Shown here: positions 1 to 8,631 of the stretch, one piece after another
Position numbering within the stretch: position 1 is the stretch's first letter
Layout of the letters: each line of letters starts with the position of its first letter
Assembly (NCBI RefSeq): GCF_000499205.1
Contig: NZ_AWUK01000026.1
Span: forward strand, 1-64,000
Reading direction: 5' to 3'
Origin: Paenibacillus sp. MAEPY2
GTDB lineage: Bacteria; Bacillota; Bacilli; Paenibacillales; Paenibacillaceae
Length of the DNA: 64,000 nt
The notes under the pieces: generated by a model
Told to the model about the DNA's origin: nothing
What the model saw: only the letters and a program-made list of their open reading frames with translations
The model's database searches: none
Program-made: the position numbers and the translations under genes

Positions 1-114
1 TATAACTGTAATCTTAGTCCACCCATATAATAATAATTATGCTGAGTATAACAATACGGAAATAATTCAAAGAAAGACGTTAACCAAATTTCACCTCTAC
101 AATTACTTAGAAAT

Positions 115-141
115 GAAAAAAAAGTCGCCAGAAAGGCGACT
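115..141 (-). terminator. Terminator of the helD gene (AGTCGCC family)
   Basis: The arms AGTCGCC (123-129) and GGCGACT (135-141) form a hairpin with a five-base loop. On the minus strand it is followed by a run of T (the A run at 115-123), so it would end the transcript of the helicase gene that stops at 185. It is one of at least seven related hairpins in the window. Bases 1-114 show nothing recognisable. Confidence 0.85.
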
Positions 142-184
142 CGTGTGATTCTTTATAGGGTTACCTCCGTCAATGCCGACATGT

Positions 185-2614
185 TTATTCCGATGTATGG
201 GAGTTCCATTCCTCATACAAATCCGCTAGCAATGCCTGCACGAAAGGCGACCAATCGCCTGTCGTGTACAATTGAAGTCGATGCATAGCTCGCGTACATG
301 CCGTATAAAGAAGCTTGCGTTCATTTTCTTGACCATACATCTCAGACGAAGCATCGTAGATCAAGACTGCATCGAACTCAACACCCTTGGCGAGATACAC
401 AGGAATGACCATTACGCCTTTTTCGAAGTTGAACGTCTCTTTAGTAATGAGCTGCAAATCTGCACCTCCTTGAATCCGTAACGATTCATGGGCCTTCTGG
501 CTTTCGGCGGCAGTCTTCGTAATGACGGCAATGGAATCAAAGCCCTCTGCCTTTAGAGCAGCGATATTTGCCACCATTTGTGCAATTAGGTCATCTTTGT
601 CGTTGAGCTTCGTCAACAGTGGCTTCTGGCCTTTTCTTTCAAATGGTACAATTTCATCTCCGTCTGGAAGCATCACTCTTGTAAATTCAACGATTTCTCT
701 GGTTGAGCGATAACTGCGTACAAGGGAGATCAGATTGGTTTCGGCTTCGCCAAAGAGGCGGATCAGGGGTGAATCGGCTGCGGCCAAATTTGTAGCCTGT
801 GTGAAGATCGCTTGCCCGAAATCGCCAAGCACCGTCATGCGGGCACGTGGAAACAACTTTTTGAGATATTCATATTGAAACGATGAATAATCCTGACCCT
901 CATCAACGAAGACATACCGAATTTCCGTGTTTGTCCGGATGCCTTCAATCATTTCTTTTACATACAAATAGGGAGTCGCATCCTCATGAAACAACTCGTT
1001 CCGGTGCATGCTTTCCCTCGTTTGCTTGCATATCTCAGGCCACAGCGTGGGGGTAACAGCACCATTTGTTTTCTCCCGATAAGCAGCTTCGTCTACAAAC
1101 AATTGTTCATATATGCCTTTGACATCTACAAATGAGAATTTCCTCACACTTTTCCTTAGCGGTTTAAAGCTTTCTTTCACGATCTTCCGGCGGAGCATAT
1201 CTTCTTCCTTCCCGGCAAAGTCAAAGTCGCCTTCATCTTGCCGGCGCGTCTTGCTCATTATCTCACGAACTTTGGCATATTGCTCCGCAACGTCGAATAC
1301 TTCCCTATCCTTATGCAGCACTCCGAACACTTCTGCATATTGCTCGGTGTCGAGATAATTCATTTCTTCCTGTACCCAAGGCGCCTCCCGTTCCATGCGT
1401 TCCAACATAGTCAGTTCATTTTGCAACCATTCCTGCAAGAGAACGACACGATTGGACAGCGGCAAGGAAAGATCATAACCGTAAAATTTTGCTCTGATCT
1501 GCTCTGCGGTAATCAAATCGTGGTCCCGAAACCGAATACTGTTGAATTGCATGCCTTCCCGACCCAGCCATATTCCATAGTTCTGCAAAGCGTGCAGGAA
1601 AGCATCGGAAGCTTTATACTCGATTCCCTGAAGACGAGCTTCATACCCTGGCGTTCCTTTTGCAGTCAGTACATACTCAATCTGATCAAAGGCATCCTCT
1701 GGCCGTAACGAAGATCCTAACCAATAGTCGAGATACTCTTGAAATGTGGTCTGCTGCATATTCTCTTCACCGAGCTCCGGAAGGACGGTGGAAATATAAC
1801 TCGCAAACATCGGATTCGGTGAGAAAAGAACAATCTGATCAGCACTGATCGTTTGACGGTGTTTGTACAGCAAATACGCTACCCGCTGCAGGGCTGCGGA
1901 AGTTTTACCGCTGCCGGCCGTTCCCTGTACAATAAGCATCCGGCTTTTATCATCACGAATGATGGCATTTTGTTCCTTCTGGATGGTTGCCACGATACTC
2001 TTCATTTGCGAGTCGGCTCCTTTGCCAAGCACCTGCTGCAGCAAGTCGTCTCCAATCGTTTCACTCGCATCAAACATGTTCCGAATCTGACCATATTGAA
2101 TTTGAAATTGCCGTTTGAGCTCCATCGTTCCGTCAATTCGTCCGATCGGCGTCATATAAGACGCCAGACCTGGGGAGGAGTCATAATACATGCTCGCAAT
2201 CGGCGTACGCCAGTCATAGATCAGAAAGCTCAAGCCGTCTTCGTCGACGAAAGAGGATACCCCGATATAGATCTGCTCGCTGATGCCAAGCCCCTTCTCC
2301 TGGAAGTCGATGCGTCCGAAATAAGGAGACGGGAGCAGACGTTTCATGCTATTCCATTGCTGCGTCAAACGCTTGTGACCTCTTTCCCGCTCGGCCAATA
2401 CCGCTGACTGCTGGTTAATCGTGTAAAAGGTCTCTTCGAAATCTTCATGAGTGCTTGTGTTAATCGTAACTTCTTCCCAAAACCGCTTGCGGATGTCCGC
2501 AGCCTGATCGTGCATTCCCGTAACTTCAGGCTCCAGTTCGGTAATTCTCGCCTGAAGTTTCTCTCTTACCCATTCCAACCGTTCCTGTTCCAATCGCCAA
2601 TCCTTCGTTTCCAT
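185..2614 (-). CDS. helD: HelD-type RNA polymerase recycling ATPase / UvrD-like helicase
   Basis: This is a superfamily 1 NTPase of about 809 residues, the usual size for HelD (YvgS), which in Bacillus removes stalled RNA polymerase from DNA and helps recycle it. An N-terminal charged region (about 1-90) fits the HelD coiled coil. Walker A is GTAGSGKT (231-238), Walker B is VDEGQDY (570-576), and near the C-terminus KGVEFDAV and LYTACTRAM match helicase motifs V and VI. Canonical DNA helicases of this group are similar, but the N-terminal arm favours HelD. The open frame extends to a TTG at 2668 without a ribosome binding site. ATG at 2614, behind AAGGAG and GGGAGAG, is preferred, although spacing is not ideal. 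It is a single-gene unit with its own terminator. Confidence 0.85.
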   Translation of the reverse strand: METKDWRLEQERLEWVREKLQARITELEPEVTGMHDQAADIRKRFWEEVTINTSTHEDFEETFYTINQQSAVLAERERGHKRLTQQWNSMKRLLPSPYFGRIDFQEKGLGISEQIYIGVSSFVDEDGLSFLIYDWRTPIASMYYDSSPGLASYMTPIGRIDGTMELKRQFQIQYGQIRNMFDASETIGDDLLQQVLGKGADSQMKSIVATIQKEQNAIIRDDKSRMLIVQGTAGSGKTSAALQRVAYLLYKHRQTISADQIVLFSPNPMFASYISTVLPELGEENMQQTTFQEYLDYWLGSSLRPEDAFDQIEYVLTAKGTPGYEARLQGIEYKASDAFLHALQNYGIWLGREGMQFNSIRFRDHDLITAEQIRAKFYGYDLSLPLSNRVVLLQEWLQNELTMLERMEREAPWVQEEMNYLDTEQYAEVFGVLHKDREVFDVAEQYAKVREIMSKTRRQDEGDFDFAGKEEDMLRRKIVKESFKPLRKSVRKFSFVDVKGIYEQLFVDEAAYREKTNGAVTPTLWPEICKQTRESMHRNELFHEDATPYLYVKEMIEGIRTNTEIRYVFVDEGQDYSSFQYEYLKKLFPRARMTVLGDFGQAIFTQATNLAAADSPLIRLFGEAETNLISLVRSYRSTREIVEFTRVMLPDGDEIVPFERKGQKPLLTKLNDKDDLIAQMVANIAALKAEGFDSIAVITKTAAESQKAHESLRIQGGADLQLITKETFNFEKGVMVIPVYLAKGVEFDAVLIYDASSEMYGQENERKLLYTACTRAMHRLQLYTTGDWSPFVQALLADLYEEWNSHTSE

Positions 2615-2810
2615 CTCTCCCAACACACTCCTTATTCCTTTTTTTGGGATGAAAAAGAGCATTGACAAATCAAAGTTCCAGATGTAAAATTAAATTAGGA
2701 ATTAGAATGTATACACCTTTTATGTTGAATTGCCGATGACGCTAATGATTATATCATAGCGTTATTTCTTGTTCAATTTTTATTTTTGTATCTCCTGCCA
2801 GCTAGAAACA

Positions 2811-2846
2811 AAAGGGCAAGCGATCGCTTATGATCGCTTGCCCTTT
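2811..2846. terminator. Bidirectional terminator hairpin
   Basis: Arms AAAGGGCAAGCGATC and GATCGCTTGCCCTTT form a perfect 15-base-pair stem with a loop of about six bases. T-rich sequence follows on both strands. It sits just past the stop of the minus-strand MFS remnant at 2871, upstream of helD. Confidence 0.8.
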
Positions 2847-2870
2847 TTGTCTTTTATTGGACGAAGATTA

Positions 2871-3482
2871 CTAGTCTTCATTATGCTGCAGAAACAATGA
2901 AGCTAGAGCTGATAGTCCACTAATTACGCCGCATGCCAGGAAAGCAGCATGATATCCGGCCAGCTGTGAAGCTGCAGTTATATCACCTTGATTCGTTTGT
3001 CCCCCTGCCGCTATATGCGTCACCGTTACAAGTACCGCAATTCCGAGCGCGCCGCCGAGCTGGCGGGCTGTGTTTTGAAGTCCTGCGGCGATGCCGGAGT
3101 CTTGCGATGGAATGCCTGCAAGTACGGCATGAGTAGCTGTCATCAACATCAACCCCAAGCCACCTCCAATGAGCAAGCTCGGAAGAAGTAATTGAGTAAC
3201 ATAGTTCGGATGCATTGGCAGCTCATTTAACCAGATGAATCCAGCCGCAGCCAGAAGACCACCAAAGAATGGAAGCTTATGAAAGCCTGCATCTTCCAAA
3301 CGCCGGGAAAGAATCGCGGCAATAGCTAGTATACTAGCCATCGGCAACAAAGCAAGACCTGTTTCAAACGGAGTGTAGCCTTCAATCTTTTGCAAGGTAA
3401 GTGAGAGAAAGTAGCGACAAGACAAGAGAAATAAAATTGCCCCTGGAATATTTCCAGGGGCATTTCGCAACAGGCTGAGCAC
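2871..3482 (-). pseudogene. C-terminal remnant of a DHA2-family MFS drug exporter
   Basis: The 203-residue frame matches only the second half of a 14-helix EmrB/QacA-type transporter. It starts near the stretch FLSLTLQKIEGYTPFETGLA, typical of the region before helix 9, and continues through LPMA, LIGGGLGL and GLQNTARQLGGALG, which are DHA2 signatures. The first roughly 250 residues are absent and no matching sequence lies upstream: the AraC gene begins within about 35 bases. The nominal first residues are encoded by a strong palindrome (3438-3462) that looks like the AraC terminator, not MFS sequence. It is most simply a deletion relic. A functional half-transporter is unlikely. Confidence 0.75.
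3438..3462 (-). terminator. Strong palindrome, probable AraC terminator
   Basis: Arms TGCCCCTGGAA and TTCCAGGGGCA flank a three-base centre. On the minus strand the hairpin is followed by AATTTTATTT, so it can terminate the AraC gene ending at 3516. It lies inside the nominal start of the MFS remnant. Confidence 0.6.
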
Positions 3483-3515
3483 TGCTGGAACGCAGTGCGG
3501 CAGTATGTAGCATCT

Positions 3516-4361
3516 TTATTTAATTGGAATCCAGATTTGCGGAGGATGACCCGGACCTGGATATACTTCTAGTTCGGGTATGCCCGCATGCTCATATGGA
3601 TTCGAAGGGAACCATTCGGAAATAATTTGTTTCCATAGGCTCTGCATGCTCTCGGGCATCGGTCCTTGCACTTCAAATACACTCCATTTGCAAGGAGGGA
3701 TCGTGAATGAGGCAAGTCCTTCCGGCACTTTACCTTCATAGGCTGTAGCAATCCAGTATTCCATTTGTTTCTCCTGGATTTCGCTCTGATCCACACAGAC
3801 ACCAAGTAATCCTTTGATCCCATCATTATTTAATTCAAATAAACGATCTTCCATACCACTCGTATATGCTTCTTGCCACATCTGCCCGATTCCTCGTAAA
3901 TGTTTACCCTCTACATAGGAGAAAGTTTGCTTTATTCCAACTAACGTCATTCCGGGATGTTCAACAATTTTGTAATTCATGTGCTCTGCTCCTTTCAGAC
4001 TGACTTGAATAACCAGACGATTATACGCTTTGACGGAGGTACTATTTTTACGTGCTTCACTAGGTGAAATTCCATGTAGTCTCCGAAAAGCTTTGGAAAA
4101 AGATTCAGGAGTGTCATAGCCATATTTGTACGCCAGATCAATGATTTTTTGATCGGTCAACAGAAGATCATTTGCCGCCAAAGTCAATCGTCTCCGCTTT
4201 ATATATTCGCCGACAGTAACATCCGTTAACAACGCAAACGTACGTTGAAAATGAAAAGGAGAGATATGCGCTTGAGCCGATATCTGCTCGATAGTCATAT
4301 TTTCCAGTAAGTGATCTTCCATGTATTGAATAGCTTGTTGTAATGATTCGATCCAGTTCAT
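3516..4361 (-). CDS. AraC-family regulator with GyrI-like effector domain
   Basis: A 281-residue transcription factor. Residues about 8-105 hold two helix-turn-helix units of the AraC/XylS type (IEQISAQAHISPFHFQRTF, then KIIDLAYKYGYDTPESFSKAF). Residues about 125-281 resemble the GyrI-like small-molecule-binding domain (start MNYKIVEHPGMTLVGIK, end PELEVYPGPG). This Rob/SoxS-like order, DNA binding first and effector sensing second, is common in drug-responsive activators of Bacillales. A GTG at 4373 overlaps the ribosome binding site, so ATG 4361 with AAGGAG eight bases upstream is chosen. Its original target may have been the exporter whose remnant lies just downstream. That is inference. 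Confidence 0.85.
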   Translation of the reverse strand: MNWIESLQQAIQYMEDHLLENMTIEQISAQAHISPFHFQRTFALLTDVTVGEYIKRRRLTLAANDLLLTDQKIIDLAYKYGYDTPESFSKAFRRLHGISPSEARKNSTSVKAYNRLVIQVSLKGAEHMNYKIVEHPGMTLVGIKQTFSYVEGKHLRGIGQMWQEAYTSGMEDRLFELNNDGIKGLLGVCVDQSEIQEKQMEYWIATAYEGKVPEGLASFTIPPCKWSVFEVQGPMPESMQSLWKQIISEWFPSNPYEHAGIPELEVYPGPGHPPQIWIPIK

Positions 4362-4545
4362 ACGGTTAATCACTCCTTAATTTCAATAATAGACGAAGGG
4401 GTATGCAAGAGCCTGTCAGGATGTGCTTTGATTTGTCCGGTTAGGGTCTATGGATGAGAAGAACTTCACTTTATTATAACTTTATGGATATTCCTTTTGG
4501 AATCTATGGTGGAGATCTAAAATTCAGGACAAAAAACAAACAAAG

Positions 4546-4568
4546 AAAGCCGCTGTTTTAGCGACTTT
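4546..4568 (-). terminator. Terminator of the siderophore-binding protein gene
   Basis: AAAGCCGCT (4546-4554) and AGCGACTTT (4560-4568) pair fully only in the minus-strand RNA, where the one imperfect position becomes U:G. T-rich sequence follows on that strand. It lies about 130 bases past the stop at 4699. The rest of the 4362-4698 gap holds the AraC promoter region; nothing else is recognisable. Confidence 0.7.
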
Positions 4569-4698
4569 CCATTGAAGTTGATAGATAAAATTAAACAATC
4601 TGATGAGTTCTCTACAATCGTGTTCTGAGCAATGGTAACTATCAACGTTGCTCCTGCACGAATTGCTAAATAGTTTTGAAGCTTCTTTGGTACAAACC

Positions 4699-5706
4699 TT
4701 ACTTCACCGAAAGAAGGCTGTCCGAAATAAACTTCAACTGGCCTTCCAGTGATACAGGGTCGTTGTATGTGTCGGATGTCGGATCAAGCTGGAACACATT
4801 GCCTGCCTTGACTGAAGGTAGATTTTTCCACAGAGCATTATCGTAAACAATCTGCGGATCGCTTGTATCTCCCGACCACGGGCTGGTGAAGATGATGTCA
4901 CCGGCATAATCCGTTAACACTTCCATCGAAATGGAGGCCCAACCTGTACCACTGTCAATCGCCTCTGTCTGAGCTTTGGCTGGGGCTTTAAGGCCAAATT
5001 CACCATAGATGATTTCGCCGCCACGACCGAAATTATGGCCGAAAACATACAATCCCTTGGTATATGGATTCAAGATCGAGACTGTGCGATTGCCTACGAC
5101 CTCCTGCACCTTCGGCTTCAGCTCGTTAATCTGTGCTTCCCATTTCGTGATCCAGTCTTTCGCCGCATCTTCTCTATTCGTCAGCTTACCTAGTTCCAGC
5201 ATGAGGTCTTTATAGTTGCGCTCACCATACTTGATCTGTACTACAGGTGCAATTTGTGACAACTGATCAATTCCTTCTGCACCTGTATAAACGATGATCA
5301 AGTCAGGCTTTAAGCTAACCAGTTGCTCGGCTGTTGGCTTCTCACCCAGATCTGTTGTACCTTCATTAGTCAGCTGATCCTTAATGTACTTGTTGTCCAT
5401 CGCACCTGACAGCGCCCCGACTACCGGAGCGTCCAGAGCAACAAAGTATCCTGTCGAAAATGCAGTTAGATCGATAATGCGCTTAGGGTTTTTAGGAACT
5501 TGTACTTCTCCTGCATCCGATTGATACGCAATGGTTTCTCCTACTTCATCAGCTGATGCTGCATCAGTCGTTGTACCTGTCTCCGCAACTGCATTTGTGC
5601 TGGTCTCAGTCGCCTTATCCGTCGTTGCAGACTGGCTGCACGCACTCACTATGAGAAGGGCCATCAGTGCAAGCACAAGAAATATCGAATTAGTTCGTTT
5701 CAGCAA
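4699..5706 (-). CDS. Siderophore ABC transporter substrate-binding lipoprotein
   Basis: A surface lipoprotein of the FhuD/FeuA class that binds ferric siderophore and hands it to a membrane permease. From the proposed TTG start it has a short positive N-terminus, a hydrophobic stretch and the lipobox VSAC (Cys23). The mature part begins with PKNPKRIIDL, followed by the helical-backbone type III binding-protein pattern (VSLKPDLIIVYTG, then APVVQIKYGERNYKDLMLELGKL). The open frame extends to 5757, but those extra residues are translated Fur box. The TTG at 5706 is preceded by GAAGAGG at good spacing and gives a normal lipoprotein signal. No permease or ATPase gene adjoins it, so it must share membrane components encoded elsewhere. 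Ligand class (hydroxamate or catecholate) cannot be told. Confidence 0.85.
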   Translation of the reverse strand: MLKRTNSIFLVLALMALLIVSACSQSATTDKATETSTNAVAETGTTTDAASADEVGETIAYQSDAGEVQVPKNPKRIIDLTAFSTGYFVALDAPVVGALSGAMDNKYIKDQLTNEGTTDLGEKPTAEQLVSLKPDLIIVYTGAEGIDQLSQIAPVVQIKYGERNYKDLMLELGKLTNREDAAKDWITKWEAQINELKPKVQEVVGNRTVSILNPYTKGLYVFGHNFGRGGEIIYGEFGLKAPAKAQTEAIDSGTGWASISMEVLTDYAGDIIFTSPWSGDTSDPQIVYDNALWKNLPSVKAGNVFQLDPTSDTYNDPVSLEGQLKFISDSLLSVK

Positions 5707-5730
5707 AATAAACCCATCCTCTTCATTGAT

Positions 5731-5776
5731 ATTGATAATCGTTATCAACGATATCACGATACGGATGATTTGACAA
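5731..5776 (-). promoter_or_regulatory. Fur box and promoter for the siderophore-binding protein
   Basis: TGATAATCGTTATCA at 5733-5747 is a 7-1-7 inverted repeat with one mismatch to perfect symmetry, matching the Bacillus Fur consensus. On the minus strand a TTGTCA (5771-5776) and TATCGT (5748-5753) spaced by 17 bases can serve as -35 and -10, which puts the box directly downstream of the -10. This is classic iron-dependent repression. Confidence 0.75.
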
Positions 5777-5846
5777 GATTATTTTACTAGGAACGCACCA
5801 CCTTTAATAATTCCTCTGCTTGCCTGTAAATAACACAATAACGGGT

Positions 5847-7166
5847 TCACTTCGTCAAGCTTCCCTTTATTTCATTCCAAGTTGGATTATCTGCCTTACT
5901 GCGGGCAGGCAGCTCCCCTTTTTCAATCGCATCCCAATACTTCCAGTTCGGCTTCTCATTGCCTAATTCATAGTCCATCCCGTCCCACGTATCTTCACGA
6001 AATGCGTAGAAAGCCCAATGCCATCCATACTCATTAAAGATAGAAATCAGATCTGCCATGTAGCGATCTGCACCTTGAACCATTCGGTTCGTTCCGAATT
6101 CCGAAGCAATAATCCGGTTCGCAGGTATGTCATGATCTGATGCCCACTTGGCAACTGGCTCAACAAATTGTTTGAGAGCCTGGCGGTTAAACTCTTTTTC
6201 AGTCTGGTCATTCCCGACCTTTACACTTCCCGGATAAGAGTACGTAAATCCTTTTTTCTTGTTTTGGCTTGTCATTTCATAAGGCTCGTACATATGAAAA
6301 GCATACAGCACGTTAGGATCATCAATCGGCTTCAAATACGTAAAGGCCCAAGGCGTTGCATAGAGTCCAGAATCTACAATAATGGGGGTCGTCTGGTCAA
6401 CCGTCCGGATCTCTTTTACGATTGTGTCATAGAGTGAATTCAGATCCGCTGCGGTATGTTCCACTTTGGTATACCACTCCAAATAATCCTGTGTCCAGAA
6501 GTCGTGGAAGCCCGTTGCCGTTTCCGGATGAGGCTCATTAATCAGGTTATAGCCGATGACGGCAGGATGATTCTTCAATCGTGTCGCAAGATCCTTCCAG
6601 AACTGAGCAGCTTGCTTGTGATATTCAACATCATTCCAGATCCGATCATCATTTTTGGCTCCATTGAACTGTCGCCAACGGTCTCCCGGCAAACTAAGCA
6701 CTGTAACCACAACCTTCATCCCTTTAGCCTCGGCGGCATCCAGGTCCGCTTTGAGGCGGGCAAAATCCGCTTCCACGATACCTTCGTACTTATCCGAGCT
6801 CCCGATCAAAAAATCTGCATTCATATGTTTATCCGGCTGATCGTTAAACAAAAAATCCCGATCTTTGCTCCACTTATCCGGCGCGAGCCGGACGAACGCT
6901 ATGCCTTCATCCTTGGCCGCTTCATAGTTTTCGGGAAGAGACGTGGAATTCATAAAATTTGTCCCTTTCCGCTGTTCATTCCAATAGCTCATTTTCTCTG
7001 AAGCAACTGCGGCCTTCTCCTCCTGATGGCTGTTCATCCCTGAAACCTCCAATGGTTTCGGAGAGGCTGAGTTAGAACTACAACCAGCCAATGCAACCAT
7101 AATGACCGCCGAGAGTAAAACATTTTTTCCGATTGGCCAACTCGATTTCGTTGATATTTTCTTCAT
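5847..7166 (-). CDS. GH5-type glycoside hydrolase lipoprotein (cellulase family)
   Basis: A 439-residue cell-surface enzyme. It has a lipoprotein signal with lipobox LAGC (Cys29), a linker, then an (alpha/beta)8 barrel of the GH5 type. The acid/base is the Glu of LINEPHP (E211) and the nucleophile the Glu of IIASEFGTN (E356), both in the expected strand-end context. RWRQFNG and AFHMYEPYEMT fit the substrate cleft of endoglucanase-like or mannanase-like GH5 members. The substrate, some beta-linked glucan or mannan, cannot be fixed from sequence. ATG 7166 follows GAGGTG by seven bases, whereas the longer TTG start at 7172 does not. It is monocistronic, and the lipid anchor suggests it works on oligosaccharides at the cell surface. 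Confidence 0.8.
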   Translation of the reverse strand: MKKISTKSSWPIGKNVLLSAVIMVALAGCSSNSASPKPLEVSGMNSHQEEKAAVASEKMSYWNEQRKGTNFMNSTSLPENYEAAKDEGIAFVRLAPDKWSKDRDFLFNDQPDKHMNADFLIGSSDKYEGIVEADFARLKADLDAAEAKGMKVVVTVLSLPGDRWRQFNGAKNDDRIWNDVEYHKQAAQFWKDLATRLKNHPAVIGYNLINEPHPETATGFHDFWTQDYLEWYTKVEHTAADLNSLYDTIVKEIRTVDQTTPIIVDSGLYATPWAFTYLKPIDDPNVLYAFHMYEPYEMTSQNKKKGFTYSYPGSVKVGNDQTEKEFNRQALKQFVEPVAKWASDHDIPANRIIASEFGTNRMVQGADRYMADLISIFNEYGWHWAFYAFREDTWDGMDYELGNEKPNWKYWDAIEKGELPARSKADNPTWNEIKGSLTK

Positions 7167-7229
7167 AATCAATCACCTCGATAGCCATCTTACCCGTTGT
7201 CTGTTACACCAATATGACAAAACGCTCTA

Positions 7230-7379
7230 TTAACCAATCGGTGTCCCATCGAGCAGTTCGATATCTGGTTTTAATTGAACAACATCACCTTTTTGGGGTA
7301 TTCCTCCCAGAACCAATACTCCTGAATTGAAACCGGCGATTCGACGAGGCACGGATTTTGCCCAAAAATACACTGCCAT
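7230..7379 (-). CDS. Small unassigned open frame (49 codons)
   Basis: A short minus-strand frame between the GH5 and aldo/keto reductase genes begins MAVYFWAKSVPRR and ends LLDGTPIG. It follows the reductase stop by about a dozen bases and has only a weak upstream TTGGA. The composition looks protein-like, with glycine- and valine-rich strands, but I do not recognise a family. It could be the tail of a decayed gene, a small peptide gene or chance. The rest of 7167-7390 shows no other feature. Confidence 0.2.
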   Translation of the reverse strand: MAVYFWAKSVPRRIAGFNSGVLVLGGIPQKGDVVQLKPDIELLDGTPIG

Positions 7380-7390
7380 TCCAACTGCTA

Positions 7391-8383
7391 TTACTTAAAA
7401 CCAACATTAAGTCCATATACCGGATGAGGTACATAATGCTCTTCCAGACATGCAATTTCTTCAGAAGTTAACGTAATCGCCAGAGCCTCAGCTGCATTTT
7501 CGAGATGGGATATCTTCGTAGCGCCAATGATTGGAGCTGTAACCGGATCCTTGTGCAGTAACCAGGCAAGGGCGATTTGGACCCGGGGAACGCCGCGTTT
7601 TTCTGCGATATCTGCAACCTGCTCTACCACCAACCGATCGGTACTGGCTGTTGCATCGTATTTTGCCTTTTGCACCTGATCCGTCTCAGAACGTTTTGTC
7701 GTTTCCGCCCAATCTCTGGTCAGTCGACCAGAAGCAAGCGGACTATATGGAATCACACCGATTTTCTCTTCCTGACAAAGAGGCATCATTTCTCTTTCCT
7801 CTTCACGGTAGATCAGATTATAGTGGTTTTGCATTGATACAAAACGGGTCCATCCATTTTTCTCAGCGACATATAAAGCCTTTTGGAATTGCCATGCGGA
7901 CATGGCAGAAGCGCCAATATATCTTGCCTTCCCTGCTTTCACCACATCATGTAATGCTTCCATAGTCTCTTCGATCGGGGTATGGTTGTCCCAACGGTGA
8001 ATTTGATACAGATCCACATAATCGGTTCCCAGTCTCTTGAGGCTCTTGTCGATCTCACTCATAATTGCTTTTCGAGAAAGTCCAGCGCCATTCGGACCAT
8101 CATGCATGCGGGAAAACACTTTTGTCGCAAGGACAATTTCATCCCGATTTGCATAGTCCTTGAGAGCCCGCCCCAGGATCTCCTCACTTGTTCCACCTGC
8201 ATATACATTTGCCGTATCAAAGAAATTAATGCCGATCTCCAAGGCTTTTTGAATGACGGGACGACTATGCTCCTCATCCAATACCCATTGATGAAATCCA
8301 CGCCCTGGTTCACCAAAACCCATGCAGCCAAGACAAAGCCGAGATACATCCATACCTGTATTTCCTAATTTAACATATTCCAT
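7391..8383 (-). CDS. Aldo/keto reductase
   Basis: A 330-residue NADPH-dependent oxidoreductase with the TIM-barrel AKR fold, probably reducing aldehydes or ketones in the cytoplasm. The catalytic tetrad is visible: D56 and Y61 in FDTANVYAGG, K88 in LATKVF, H129 in YQIHRWD. The cofactor region is marked by the late IGATKISHLENAAEAL. Length and motifs fit the YccK/IolS/YajO branch common in Bacillales. A GGAGAGGATTAACTA leader precedes the ATG. Upstream lies a terminator for the AraC gene, so it has its own promoter in 8384-8527. The physiological substrate is unknown. Confidence 0.85.
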   Translation of the reverse strand: MEYVKLGNTGMDVSRLCLGCMGFGEPGRGFHQWVLDEEHSRPVIQKALEIGINFFDTANVYAGGTSEEILGRALKDYANRDEIVLATKVFSRMHDGPNGAGLSRKAIMSEIDKSLKRLGTDYVDLYQIHRWDNHTPIEETMEALHDVVKAGKARYIGASAMSAWQFQKALYVAEKNGWTRFVSMQNHYNLIYREEEREMMPLCQEEKIGVIPYSPLASGRLTRDWAETTKRSETDQVQKAKYDATASTDRLVVEQVADIAEKRGVPRVQIALAWLLHKDPVTAPIIGATKISHLENAAEALAITLTSEEIACLEEHYVPHPVYGLNVGFK

Positions 8384-8527
8384 TAGTTAATCCTCTCCTC
8401 AGTTCTTTTTGGTTGCTACAACGTCGTACCCATGAGTCAAGAATAACAAGAAAACAGATACGTTTCTTTGCTATTAAGTTCATCTGATTTGTTTATTTAG
8501 CCCATTTGTCTCTATAGATAAACAAAA

Positions 8528-8561
8528 AAGCGCTTCACGACATTTTATCGCGAAGCGCTTT
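8528..8561 (-). terminator. Terminator of the LacI-AraC unit
   Basis: Arms AAAGCGCTTC and GAAGCGCTTT extend by CGA/TCG across one position that pairs as G:U in the minus-strand RNA. An A run at 8523-8530 gives the T tract on that strand. It lies about 70 bases after the AraC stop. Confidence 0.8.
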
Positions 8562-8631
8562 ACACAGGAACGTTACCTAACGATAACTATCTTTTCTAAA
8601 GGCTGAAGAGGTCCAGATGAGCTTATTTTAT

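Noticed and set aside
1853..2407. Plus-strand frame of 184 codons opposite the helD gene
   Set aside because: It is antisense to a well-supported helicase with intact motifs and has no ribosome binding site or recognisable protein features.
3438..3462. Palindrome considered as an insertion-sequence end
   Set aside because: There is no transposase, second terminal repeat or target duplication nearby. T-rich sequence on the minus strand fits a terminator.
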